A stretch of 64,000 nt of DNA from contig DUNG01000016.1 of the NCBI GenBank assembly GCA_012839475.1, positions 62,001 to 126,000 of the forward strand, in the 5' to 3' direction. A program made the position numbers and the translations under genes. Below, one piece after another: positions 51,972 to 61,091 of this stretch. Origin of the DNA: Petrimonas sp. (GTDB lineage Bacteria > Bacteroidota > Bacteroidia > Bacteroidales > Dysgonomonadaceae). How positions within the stretch are numbered: position 1 is the first letter of the stretch; the number at the start of each line of letters is the position of its first letter. The notes under the pieces are model-generated. The model did not search any database and was not told the origin of the DNA. It worked only from the letters and a program-made list of their open reading frames with translations.

Positions 51972-53174
51972 ATGATACGTTTCGCACGTAGCGTCGCCAA
52001 CCTCCGCTCATCGGAGATACGCGACCTGATGAGCCTGGCAACGGCTCCCGATATGATCTCCTTCGCCGGCGGCATGCCGGGGAACGACCTGTTCCCGCTG
52101 GAGACGATCGACCAGATTTATCATTCGCTGACCGACAGGGAGAAGCAGGTGGCGCTCCAGTACGGGCCCACCGCGGGACTCCCCTCGCTCATGAAGTCGC
52201 TGGCCGACTACCTGGAGAAGAAGGGGTTGCCCGTGAAAAATAACCGGCTGATGATCACCACCGGCTCGCTGCAGGCGATCCATATCCTGGCCAAGGCGTT
52301 CACCGACCCGGGAGACCCGGTGCTGGTGGAAGCACCCAGCTTTATCGGGGCGCTCTCGGCCTTCCGCGCTTGCCAGGCGGAACTGGTCTCGGTGCCCCTA
52401 AAGGGCGATGGCATGGACGTGGCTAAGCTGGAAGAGCGACTCGAATCCACGCGGCCAACCCCGAAATTCCTTTACTACACGCCCAACTTCCACAACCCGG
52501 CGGGCATCATCTACTCGCGCAAGGTAAAGCAGCAGATGATGGAACTGCTCAAGGGGAAGAACATACCGGTTATCGAGGATGACGTCTACAGCGACCTCTA
52601 CTTCCATGAGGAGGATCTCCCGGAGATGACGCTGATGAAAGCAGTCGACCCGGAAGGGATCGATATCTGCTACACCGGCTCCTTCTCCAAGATACTGGGG
52701 CCGGGACTGCGGTTAGGGTGGATGCTGGTGCCGGAAGAGATCTACAAGCGGTGCGAGTTGATCAAGCAGTCACTCGACGCCTGCTCCCCCAGCCTGTCGC
52801 AGGTGATCGCGGACAAGTTCATCCGGGGTGGTTATATCTACAACTACACCGCCGAGATGAGAAAGGCGTACCGGGAACGGGGCGAAGCGATGATCAAGGC
52901 GCTGGAAACGTACCTGCCGCCCAGCGTGACGTTCGAGCGACCCAGGGGCGGCTTCTACACCTGGTTGCAACTGCCGGAAGGAACCGACGCGACCGCCATC
53001 CTGAAAAAGGCGATCGAAAAGGGTACCGTCTTCGTCACCGGTAAGACCTTCGACCCGGATGGGGTGAAGAACGACTTCATGCGGGTCTCGTTTTGCAATA
53101 CCGACGCGGAAGCGATCCGAAAAGGGATCCCGCTTATCGCGCAAGCCATTGAAGAGGTTCTGGGGAGCCGTTGA
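51972..53174 (+). CDS. PLP-dependent aminotransferase class I/II (LysN/2-aminoadipate type)
   Basis: ISFAGGMPGNDLFP, QYGPTAGLPSLMKSLADYL, YYTPNFHNPAGI, YTGSFSKILGPGLRLGW. Confidence 0.92.
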   Translation: MIRFARSVANLRSSEIRDLMSLATAPDMISFAGGMPGNDLFPLETIDQIYHSLTDREKQVALQYGPTAGLPSLMKSLADYLEKKGLPVKNNRLMITTGSLQAIHILAKAFTDPGDPVLVEAPSFIGALSAFRACQAELVSVPLKGDGMDVAKLEERLESTRPTPKFLYYTPNFHNPAGIIYSRKVKQQMMELLKGKNIPVIEDDVYSDLYFHEEDLPEMTLMKAVDPEGIDICYTGSFSKILGPGLRLGWMLVPEEIYKRCELIKQSLDACSPSLSQVIADKFIRGGYIYNYTAEMRKAYRERGEAMIKALETYLPPSVTFERPRGGFYTWLQLPEGTDATAILKKAIEKGTVFVTGKTFDPDGVKNDFMRVSFCNTDAEAIRKGIPLIAQAIEEVLGSR

Positions 53175-53191
53175 AAGTGGGAACGAGCGAA

Positions 53192-55999
53192 TTACCGTTC
53201 GTCCTTGGTCTGGTTGATCCTTAACAACTTCATCAACTCTACCACCACGATAGGAACAAGCGAGAGACCCGCCACGTAGATCCAGTGGAGCCAATCCATG
53301 GAGACGACATCGAACACCTCCATCACGCCAGGCGGTAGCAGTACAACGAACATCAGCAACGAGGAGGCCAGGATAGCCACGAGCAGGGCCTTGTTGGCCA
53401 GCAGCCCGGTTCGGAACGAGGAGCGCCTGTTGGAGTGCAGGTTGCGCACGTGAAAGAGCTGCGAGAACCCCAACACGGCAAACGCCATGGTTTGCCCCAA
53501 CGGCTGACCGCCATCGGCGTAACCTATCATGTACGCGGCAAGCGATATCAGCCCGATGGTGGTGCCCTGATAAAAAATGCGCCACTGCATCCCCCTGGTG
53601 AAGAAGCCCTGCTTCGGGTCGCGAGGCGCACGGGTCATAATGTCCTCCTCAGCGGGATCAAGGCTTAGGGCAAGCGCGGGAAGGCTGTCGGTCACCAGGT
53701 TGATCCAGAGGATAAGTATCGGGGATAACGGGTTACCAATATTGAACAGGGAGGCGATAAAGATCAACAGCACCTCACCCACGTTGGCCGACAACAAGAA
53801 CTGGATCACCTTTAGGATATTGTCGTAAATGCGGCGTCCCTCCTCCACCGCGTTCACAATGGTAGCAAAGTTGTCATCGGTAAGGATCACGTCGGAGGCA
53901 TCTTTAGCCACCTCGGTTCCCGTGATGCCCATCGATACCCCTATATCGGCCTGCTTGAGCGCGGGGGCATCGTTCACCCCGTCGCCGGTCATCGCCACGA
54001 TCTGCCCGTGCGACTGCCATGCGCGGACGATGCGCACCTTGTGCTCGGGCGCCACCCGGGCGTAAACGGGCAAATTTTCCACTTCCCGGTAAAGCGTTTC
54101 ATCGTCCATCTCGGCCAAGTCGGTGCCCGTGATCGCCCGATCGCCCTCACGGTAGATACCGATCCCGCTCGCGATGGCTATAGCCGTCGCCTTATGGTCG
54201 CCCGTGATCATCACCGGACGGATGCCGGCCGTCCGGCACTTCTCGACCGCCTCGATCGCCTCGGGGCGTGGAGGGTCTATCATGCCCAACAGCCCGACGA
54301 AGGTGAGCCCCCGCTCCACGCTGTCAACCTCCATGCTCTCCGGAAGGGTGTCGATATCGCTGTAGGCAACCGCCAACACGCGGAGGGCCGACTCCGCCAT
54401 GCGGAGGTTGGCAGCCTCGATAGCCGCCCGGTCGCCCGGGGTGATGGCGTGTGCCTCACCCCCTTGCAGTACGCGGGTGGTGACGGCAAGCACCTCATCC
54501 AGCCCCCCTTTCACATGCACGCGATAGCGGCCGTTATCCAGCCGGTTGATGGTGGACATCCGCTTTCGCTCCGAATCGAAGGGCACCTCCCCCACGCGGG
54601 GATACTGCCGCTCCTGCTCATTCTTGTCAATGCCCCACTTCAACGCGACTTCCACGATAGCGGTCTCGGTGGGGTCTCCCGTGAACTCGGGCATTCCATC
54701 GGCCAACCGCTTCAGGTGCGCGTCACTGCATAGCAGTGCACTGTTTACCAGGAGGAGCCCGGCATCCCTGTTCACCTCACCAACCGGCAAGCCGGCCTGG
54801 ATACCAAGCGAGGCACCGGGTAATGCGCTAAGTGATGTGCCGAGCGAGGTATCGAAAAATGTGCCGTTTGAAGCGCCCAACGGAGTACCGTAAGGAGCAC
54901 CCATCGAGCGATCCGGGCGACCCTCCACCGCGAAGTCGATTTCGCCATCGGGCACCCACCCTTTCACCACGGTCATCTTGTTCTGGGTAAGGGTTCCCGT
55001 CTTATCGGAGCAGATCACGGTAGTACTTCCCAGCGTCTCGACGGAGGGGAGGGTACGCACGATGGCGTTTTGCTTCACGAGCCGCTGTACCCCCATTGCC
55101 AATACGATGGTCGACACGATCTGCAACCCCTCGGGGATGGCCGCCACGGCCAGGCTCACGGCCATCATGAACATCTCCAGCCAGTCGTTACCGTACAGTA
55201 TCCCCACGATAAAGATAAACGCGCAGATCCCGAGGGCCACGTTGCCCAGCACCTTACCCAGTTGTTCCAGACGCTTGCCCATGGGGGTTTCCACGGCCTC
55301 GGTGCGTTGCAGCATGTGCGCGATCTTACCCACCTCCGTCAACATACCGGTACCTACCACCACCCCTTTGCCGCGGCCGTAGGTGACCACGCTGGTGGAG
55401 AAGGCCATGTTGTGTCGGTCGCCCAAGGGGATCTCCTCGTCCGGCAAGACCTCCTGTGACTTCTCCACCGGCACCGATTCGCCGGTGAGGGCCGACTCCT
55501 GCACCTTGAGGTTATGGGTTTCAAACAGGCGGGTATCGGCCGGGACAATATCGCCGGTCTCAAGTATGAGGATGTCGCCGGGTACCACCTCCACCGAGTC
55601 GATCTCGTGCACCTGCCCCTCTCGCAACACCTTGGCGTGGGGGGAGCTCATCCTGTTTAACGCGTCTAAGGAAGATTGCGCCCGCTTCTCCTGCACCGTC
55701 CCGATAACCGCGTTAACGACCAGGATGGCAAGGATCACGAACGTCTCGATCATCCCCTCCCCCTCCATCATCCCGATCACGCCGGAGACGATGGCGGCAA
55801 TCAGGAGGATGACTACCATGCTGCTCTTGAACTGGTCGAAGAACATCGCGGCGATTGATTTGCGCTTGCGAGCGGCGAGCCGGTTGAAGCCGTACTCTTC
55901 GATTCGCTTGGATACCTCGTTATGGGTCAACCCGGTTTGGTGGGAGACGTTAAATCTTTGCAACACCTCGTCGGAGGGCGAACTGTAAAAATTATCCAT
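53192..55999 (-). CDS. Cation-transporting P-type ATPase (P2/Ca2+ type)
   Basis: VICSDKTGTLTQNKMTVV phosphorylation motif, TGES, MTGDGVNDAPALKQADIGVSMGITGTEVAKDASD; long periodic insertion in the N-domain. Confidence 0.95.
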   Translation of the reverse strand: MDNFYSSPSDEVLQRFNVSHQTGLTHNEVSKRIEEYGFNRLAARKRKSIAAMFFDQFKSSMVVILLIAAIVSGVIGMMEGEGMIETFVILAILVVNAVIGTVQEKRAQSSLDALNRMSSPHAKVLREGQVHEIDSVEVVPGDILILETGDIVPADTRLFETHNLKVQESALTGESVPVEKSQEVLPDEEIPLGDRHNMAFSTSVVTYGRGKGVVVGTGMLTEVGKIAHMLQRTEAVETPMGKRLEQLGKVLGNVALGICAFIFIVGILYGNDWLEMFMMAVSLAVAAIPEGLQIVSTIVLAMGVQRLVKQNAIVRTLPSVETLGSTTVICSDKTGTLTQNKMTVVKGWVPDGEIDFAVEGRPDRSMGAPYGTPLGASNGTFFDTSLGTSLSALPGASLGIQAGLPVGEVNRDAGLLLVNSALLCSDAHLKRLADGMPEFTGDPTETAIVEVALKWGIDKNEQERQYPRVGEVPFDSERKRMSTINRLDNGRYRVHVKGGLDEVLAVTTRVLQGGEAHAITPGDRAAIEAANLRMAESALRVLAVAYSDIDTLPESMEVDSVERGLTFVGLLGMIDPPRPEAIEAVEKCRTAGIRPVMITGDHKATAIAIASGIGIYREGDRAITGTDLAEMDDETLYREVENLPVYARVAPEHKVRIVRAWQSHGQIVAMTGDGVNDAPALKQADIGVSMGITGTEVAKDASDVILTDDNFATIVNAVEEGRRIYDNILKVIQFLLSANVGEVLLIFIASLFNIGNPLSPILILWINLVTDSLPALALSLDPAEEDIMTRAPRDPKQGFFTRGMQWRIFYQGTTIGLISLAAYMIGYADGGQPLGQTMAFAVLGFSQLFHVRNLHSNRRSSFRTGLLANKALLVAILASSLLMFVVLLPPGVMEVFDVVSMDWLHWIYVAGLSLVPIVVVELMKLLRINQTKDER

Positions 56000-56221
56000 C
56001 TATTCTATTCTATATGTTAGTAGGCTGTCAATCAGCCAAACCCTTGCACTTTAAAAGTGATTCCACCGAAAAAGCGATCGATCACCCCGAAGGGTCTGAC
56101 AAATGTAGCAAAAATGTGGTTTTCATAGTAAACTTCATAGTAAACAATAAAGCACCTTTAAAAGTTCTTTATGTTATATAACATAACTCCAACGTTTTTT
56201 ATGTCACCCATTTTTTATAAA

Positions 56222-56252
56222 TTGCATCGCGTTTGAAAAAAGGATAACTTTG
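56222..56252 (+). promoter_or_regulatory. Bacteroidota-type promoter upstream of the EF-G paralog
   Basis: TTG at 56222-56224, 20-nt spacer, TAACTTTG at 56245-56252. Confidence 0.6.
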
Positions 56253-56414
56253 CAGGCGTTACCCAACCACTGCAAAGTTTTTTCTTTACCCGGCAGCACG
56301 TTGGGGGGCTGATTTGTGCGACATGGCAAATTAATGAGAGTCAAAACGAATAACGGCAATCTGGTGCAACCGTGCAATTGGAAAATTAATCACATTTAAA
56401 ATATCGTTTTAATC

Positions 56415-58571
56415 ATGAAAGTGTATAAAACAGACGAAATCAAGAACATTGCAATTATTGGCAATGCCGGAACAGGTAAGACCACCCTCGCAGAAGCGAT
56501 GCTTTTCGAGAGTGGTCTTATAAAACGACGCGGCACCGTTGAGGGGAATAACACCGTGTGCGACTACTTCCCCGTGGAGAAGGAGTACGGCTACTCGGTA
56601 TTTTCCACCGTCTTCTCGTACGAGTGGAAAGGTAAACTGATGACCTTTATCGATTGCCCGGGAGCGGACGACTTCGTGGGCAACGTGGTGACCGCCCTCA
56701 ACGTGACCGACACGGCGCTGATGCTGATTGACGCGTCTAGTGGGGTGGAAGTAGGTACTGTAAACCAGTTCCGCTACGTGGACGACCTGCAAAAACCGAT
56801 GGTGCTACTGGTTAACCGGATGGACCATGAAAAAGCCGATTACGAAAACACCCTCACCAGCCTGAAAGAGTTCTACGGCAACAAGGTGGTTCCGGTGCAA
56901 TACCCGGTGGGTAGTGGCACCTCGTTCGAGGGGATCGTAGACGTGCTCAAGCAAAAACTGTACAAGTGGGCACCGGGTGCCACCGCTCCCGAAGTGCTCG
57001 ATATCCCGGATAGCGAGAAGGCGAAGGCCGACGGGTATTACGAAGCGTTGTTAGAGGCGGCTGCCGAGAACGACGAGGAGTTGATGGAGAAGTACTTTGA
57101 TCAAGGCACGCTGACCGAAGAGGAGATGAGCCTGGGGATTCACAAGGGGATGATCAGCCACAGCCTTTTCCCGCTCTTCTGTGCCTCGGCCGAGAAGAAC
57201 ATGGCCGTGCACCGCGTGATGAACTTCTTAAGCCTGGTAGCACCTTCACCGAGCGACATGCCCGCCCCTAAAAACTCGGAGGGCGTGGAGGTAAAGCCCG
57301 ATGCAGAAGCACCCACCAGCCTCTACTTCTTCAAGACAACCGTGGAGCCGCATATCGGGGAGGTATCCTACTTCAAGGTGATGTCGGGAACGATAACTGA
57401 AGGTGACGATCTCACCAACGTGAACCGAAGGTCCAGGGAGCGCCTCGCGCAACTCTTCACCGTTGCCGGGCAAATGCGGACCAAGGCCACGGAGCTGCAA
57501 GCGGGCAGCATTGGTGCCGCGGTGAAACTGAAGGATGTACGGACAGGCAACACGCTGAACGCCAGGGGCGCCGAGCATCTCTTCGACTTCATCAAGTACC
57601 CCGAACCGCGCTACCGCAGGGCCATCCGCGCGGTAAGCGAATCGAACTCAGAGAAGCTGAACGAATCGCTCACCCGCATGAGGGAGGAAGATCCCACGTG
57701 GCTGGTAGAGATATCAAAAGAGCTGAAGCAAACCATCGTTTCGGGCCAGGGTGAGTTCCACCTGAAAACCTTAAGGTGGCGACTGGAGAACAACGACAAG
57801 ATAGAGATCGAGTTCATGGAGCCCAAGATCCCGTACCGCGAAACCATCACCAAGGCTGCACGTGCCGACTACAGGCATAGGAAACAGTCGGGGGGTGCCG
57901 GTCAGTTCGGAGAGGTACACATGATCGTGGAACCCTACACCGAGGGAATGGAGCTGCCCGAAATCTACCGCTTCAACGGGCAGGAGTACAAGATTCAGAA
58001 CCGCGACACCCAAGAGATAGAACTGGATTGGGGAGGTAAGCTGGTGTTCGTGAATAGCATCGTGGGGGGTGCCATCGACGCGCGCTTCTTGCCGGCCATC
58101 CTGAAAGGGATCATGGAACGGATGGAGCAAGGGCCGCTCACCGGCTCGTACGCCCGCGACGTTCGCGTGATCGTCTACGACGGCAAGATGCACCAGGTTG
58201 ACTCCAACGAGATCTCCTTTATGCTCGCCGGGCGTAACGCGTTTAGCATGGCTTTCCGTAACGCGGGACCAAAGATCCTGGAACCGATCTACGACGTGGT
58301 AGTTTCCATACCGGGCGAATACATGGGCGACGTGATGAGCGACCTGCAGGGACGCCGCGCCATGATCATGGGAATGGAGAGCGAGAAGCGCTTCGAAAAG
58401 CTAAAGGCGAAAGTTCCATTGAAAGAGATGAGCAACTACTCCACCTCGTTGAGCTCAATCACCGGTGGAAGGGGTTCATTTACCATGAAGTTCTCGAACT
58501 ACGAGTTAGTACCGAGCGACATACAAGATAGGCTACTCAAGGAGTACGAGGAGCAGGAGAAGGAGGATTAA
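56415..58571 (+). CDS. Elongation factor G paralog (EF-G2 type)
   Basis: IAIIGNAGTGKTTLAEAML P-loop, LLVNRMDHEKAD NKxD-type motif, domain IV/V 'GGRGSFTMKFSNYELVP'; divergent G3 motif DCPGADDF. Confidence 0.92.
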   Translation: MKVYKTDEIKNIAIIGNAGTGKTTLAEAMLFESGLIKRRGTVEGNNTVCDYFPVEKEYGYSVFSTVFSYEWKGKLMTFIDCPGADDFVGNVVTALNVTDTALMLIDASSGVEVGTVNQFRYVDDLQKPMVLLVNRMDHEKADYENTLTSLKEFYGNKVVPVQYPVGSGTSFEGIVDVLKQKLYKWAPGATAPEVLDIPDSEKAKADGYYEALLEAAAENDEELMEKYFDQGTLTEEEMSLGIHKGMISHSLFPLFCASAEKNMAVHRVMNFLSLVAPSPSDMPAPKNSEGVEVKPDAEAPTSLYFFKTTVEPHIGEVSYFKVMSGTITEGDDLTNVNRRSRERLAQLFTVAGQMRTKATELQAGSIGAAVKLKDVRTGNTLNARGAEHLFDFIKYPEPRYRRAIRAVSESNSEKLNESLTRMREEDPTWLVEISKELKQTIVSGQGEFHLKTLRWRLENNDKIEIEFMEPKIPYRETITKAARADYRHRKQSGGAGQFGEVHMIVEPYTEGMELPEIYRFNGQEYKIQNRDTQEIELDWGGKLVFVNSIVGGAIDARFLPAILKGIMERMEQGPLTGSYARDVRVIVYDGKMHQVDSNEISFMLAGRNAFSMAFRNAGPKILEPIYDVVVSIPGEYMGDVMSDLQGRRAMIMGMESEKRFEKLKAKVPLKEMSNYSTSLSSITGGRGSFTMKFSNYELVPSDIQDRLLKEYEEQEKED

Positions 58572-58637
58572 ACCATTCCTGTTATCGGGTGTCTTAATGA
58601 TAAACAACCGAAGTTTCACCCCCTAAAGACTACAGGT

Positions 58638-59927
58638 ATGAAAGCATTAAGACACCCCCTCGTTTTCGCGATCATCGCGCTGACTTTGTTCGCCTGCGGT
58701 TCCCAACGTGACTACGCCTACGCGCAAGTTTACGATGAGTATGGGTACTACGATGATAGGTACTACGATGCCGGGTATTACGGAGACGGGTACTACAACC
58801 GCGGCGGTGGCATCAGCTTCAACGTGTTTTACAACGAGTTGAGGCCTTACGGAAGGTGGATTAACAGCCACTCGTACGGACGTGTCTGGATACCCAACGT
58901 GGGCAGGGATTTCCATCCCTACGCCACGAATGGTTACTGGGTGATGACCGACCACGGCAACATGTGGGTTTCCAACTACTCCTGGGGATGGGCACCGTTC
59001 CATTACGGGAGATGGTACTGGGACAACTATTATGGCTGGGCCTGGGTTCCCGGTTACGAGTGGGCACCTGCATGGGTAACGTGGAGAAGTGGCGGTGGCT
59101 ACTACGGCTGGGCGCCGTTAGGGCCAAGGGTGAGCATCCACGTTCACGTGAACTTACCCGGGCACTACTGGACTTTCCTGCCCACGCGCCACATGTACAA
59201 CCGCAGTATGTACAAGTACTACAGGCGCCACAGCACCACCATCTATAACAACACCACCATTATCAACAACACCTACGTGTATAACAATAACCGCTACTAT
59301 AGCGGTCCAACCCCCTCCGAGTACCAAAGAACCACCGGCAGGAACGCTATCGTTCACCGGGTAGAGAGCAGCAACGTCCGAACGAGCTCGGGAAGAACTA
59401 CCGTGGTAGACAACAACGCGGTAAGGGTGTACCGACCGGAAGCAACCGCCAGCCGAAGCAGTAGCGGCGGCAACCGCGGCGCGGTGAGCACCGCCCGAAC
59501 CAGTAGCAGCAACCGAAGCACAACCAGCGGCAATGTGAGCCGTGGTACCACTAGCAGCTCCTCGAATCGAAGCGCGGTAAACAACAGCCGAACCAGCTCC
59601 TCTTCTAACCGGAGCAGCGGCAACAGCACCGTAAGGTCCAGCTCTTCAAGCAGCCGAAGCTCTACCAGCGGCAGCGTGAATCGAAGCAGCTCCAGTAATA
59701 GCAACCGGAGCAGCGGCAACAGCACCGTAAGGTCCAGCTCTTCAAGCAACCGAAGCTCTACCAGTGGCAGCGTGAGTCGAAGCAGCTCCAGTAATAGCAA
59801 CCGGAGCAGCGGCAACAGCACCGTGAGGTCGAGCTCCTCTTCTAACCGAAGCAACAACAACGCGACGACCCGGTCGGGCTCCTCTGAACGGAGCAGCTCC
59901 GGCAGGAGCTCCGGGGGACGCAGATAA
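58638..59927 (+). CDS. DUF6600-like secreted protein with Ser/Arg/Asn-rich repetitive tail
   Basis: Lipoprotein-like signal FACGSQ; ELRPYGRWINSHSYGRVWIPNV...GWAWVPGYEWAPAWVTWRSGGGYYGWAPLGP; repetitive tail. Confidence 0.75.
   Translation: MKALRHPLVFAIIALTLFACGSQRDYAYAQVYDEYGYYDDRYYDAGYYGDGYYNRGGGISFNVFYNELRPYGRWINSHSYGRVWIPNVGRDFHPYATNGYWVMTDHGNMWVSNYSWGWAPFHYGRWYWDNYYGWAWVPGYEWAPAWVTWRSGGGYYGWAPLGPRVSIHVHVNLPGHYWTFLPTRHMYNRSMYKYYRRHSTTIYNNTTIINNTYVYNNNRYYSGPTPSEYQRTTGRNAIVHRVESSNVRTSSGRTTVVDNNAVRVYRPEATASRSSSGGNRGAVSTARTSSSNRSTTSGNVSRGTTSSSSNRSAVNNSRTSSSSNRSSGNSTVRSSSSSSRSSTSGSVNRSSSSNSNRSSGNSTVRSSSSSNRSSTSGSVSRSSSSNSNRSSGNSTVRSSSSSNRSNNNATTRSGSSERSSSGRSSGGRR
59607..59850 (+). repeat. 96-nt coding tandem repeat, about 2.5 copies
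   Basis: AACCGGAGCAGCGGCAACAGCACCGTAAGGTCCAGC... begins at 59607, 59703 and 59799. Confidence 0.92.
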
Positions 59928-60141
59928 CGGACAAGGCGAAAGGGACACCTACACTAATTCTGCCGCTTGACCAATAGAGAGTTTTAAATGGTATCGTCAC
60001 TCAAGAAAGCGCGAACTTCCTTACCCAAATCGGGTGAACAAAGATAATAAAAACAGATCTCTTATCTCTGTGAAAAAATAATCGTATGAAGGAAACTGGA
60101 GGCCACGGGCAACATAAAGTGACGTACACCGAACAGACCGA

Positions 60142-61014
60142 TCAATCTATCCAGCGCTTGGTGAGATCGCCGTAAGCATCGATGCGTCGGTCACGGAAAA
60201 AGGGCCACCAGCGACGTACCTGTTCAGTACGATCCAGGTCGACCTCCACCACCCGTGCATCCTCTCCTTCCGGGGCCTGGTACAGGAACTCCCCTTGCGG
60301 ACCGCAGACGAAGCTACTCCCCCAGAACTGGATGCCGTTGGTTTGTCCCGACGGGTCGGGCTCATACCCGGCGCGGTTCACTGCGACCAGGGGCAGCCCA
60401 TTGGCGATGGCGTGTCCCCGCTGCACGGTGATCCACGCGTCTCGCTGCCGCTGTTTCTCGTCGTCGCTATCGCTGGACTCCCATCCGATGGCCGTGGGGT
60501 AGATCAGTAGCTCCGCCCCGGCGAGCGCCATCAGCCGTGCCGCCTCGGGGTACCACTGGTCCCAGCAGACCAGGAGGCCCAGCCGCCCCACCGAGGTGTC
60601 AATAGGCTCGAAGCCGAGATCACCCGGCGTGAAGTAGAACTTCTCGTAGTAGGCCGGGTCGTCCGGTATATGCATCTTCCGGTAGATACCGGCGATAGTG
60701 CCGTCCTTCTCGATCACCACGGCGCTGTTGTGATAAAGGCCGGGGGCTCGCCGCTCGAATAGCGACAGCACGATGACCACCCCAAACTCTTTCGCCAGGG
60801 CACCAAAGGCATAGGTGGAGGGACCCGGTATCGCCTCCGCCAGGTCGAACCGCTCCACCTCTTCGGTTTGGCAGAAGTAGAGGTTGTTATGCAGCTCCTG
60901 CAGCACGATCAACTGGGCCCCGCCCTTGGCGAGCGCCCCTATTTTCTCTTCCAGGCGGGCCACGTTCGTCGCGGCATCCGCGCCGTTGGCCTGTTGTATG
61001 ATTCCTATCTTCAT
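60142..61014 (-). CDS. aguB: N-carbamoylputrescine amidase
   Basis: MKIGIIQQANGADAATNVARLEEKI, LQELHNNLYFCQTEEVERFDLAEAIPGPST, LLVCWDQWYPEAARLMAL nitrilase motifs; neighbours aguA. Confidence 0.93.
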   Translation of the reverse strand: MKIGIIQQANGADAATNVARLEEKIGALAKGGAQLIVLQELHNNLYFCQTEEVERFDLAEAIPGPSTYAFGALAKEFGVVIVLSLFERRAPGLYHNSAVVIEKDGTIAGIYRKMHIPDDPAYYEKFYFTPGDLGFEPIDTSVGRLGLLVCWDQWYPEAARLMALAGAELLIYPTAIGWESSDSDDEKQRQRDAWITVQRGHAIANGLPLVAVNRAGYEPDPSGQTNGIQFWGSSFVCGPQGEFLYQAPEGEDARVVEVDLDRTEQVRRWWPFFRDRRIDAYGDLTKRWID

Positions 61015-61091
61015 AGTTTTTCGTTTACGCGTATTGTGTTGTTGTATTGTCTTCGCTTTGAAAGCAAAAGAATATTGATTCGAATAAACAA

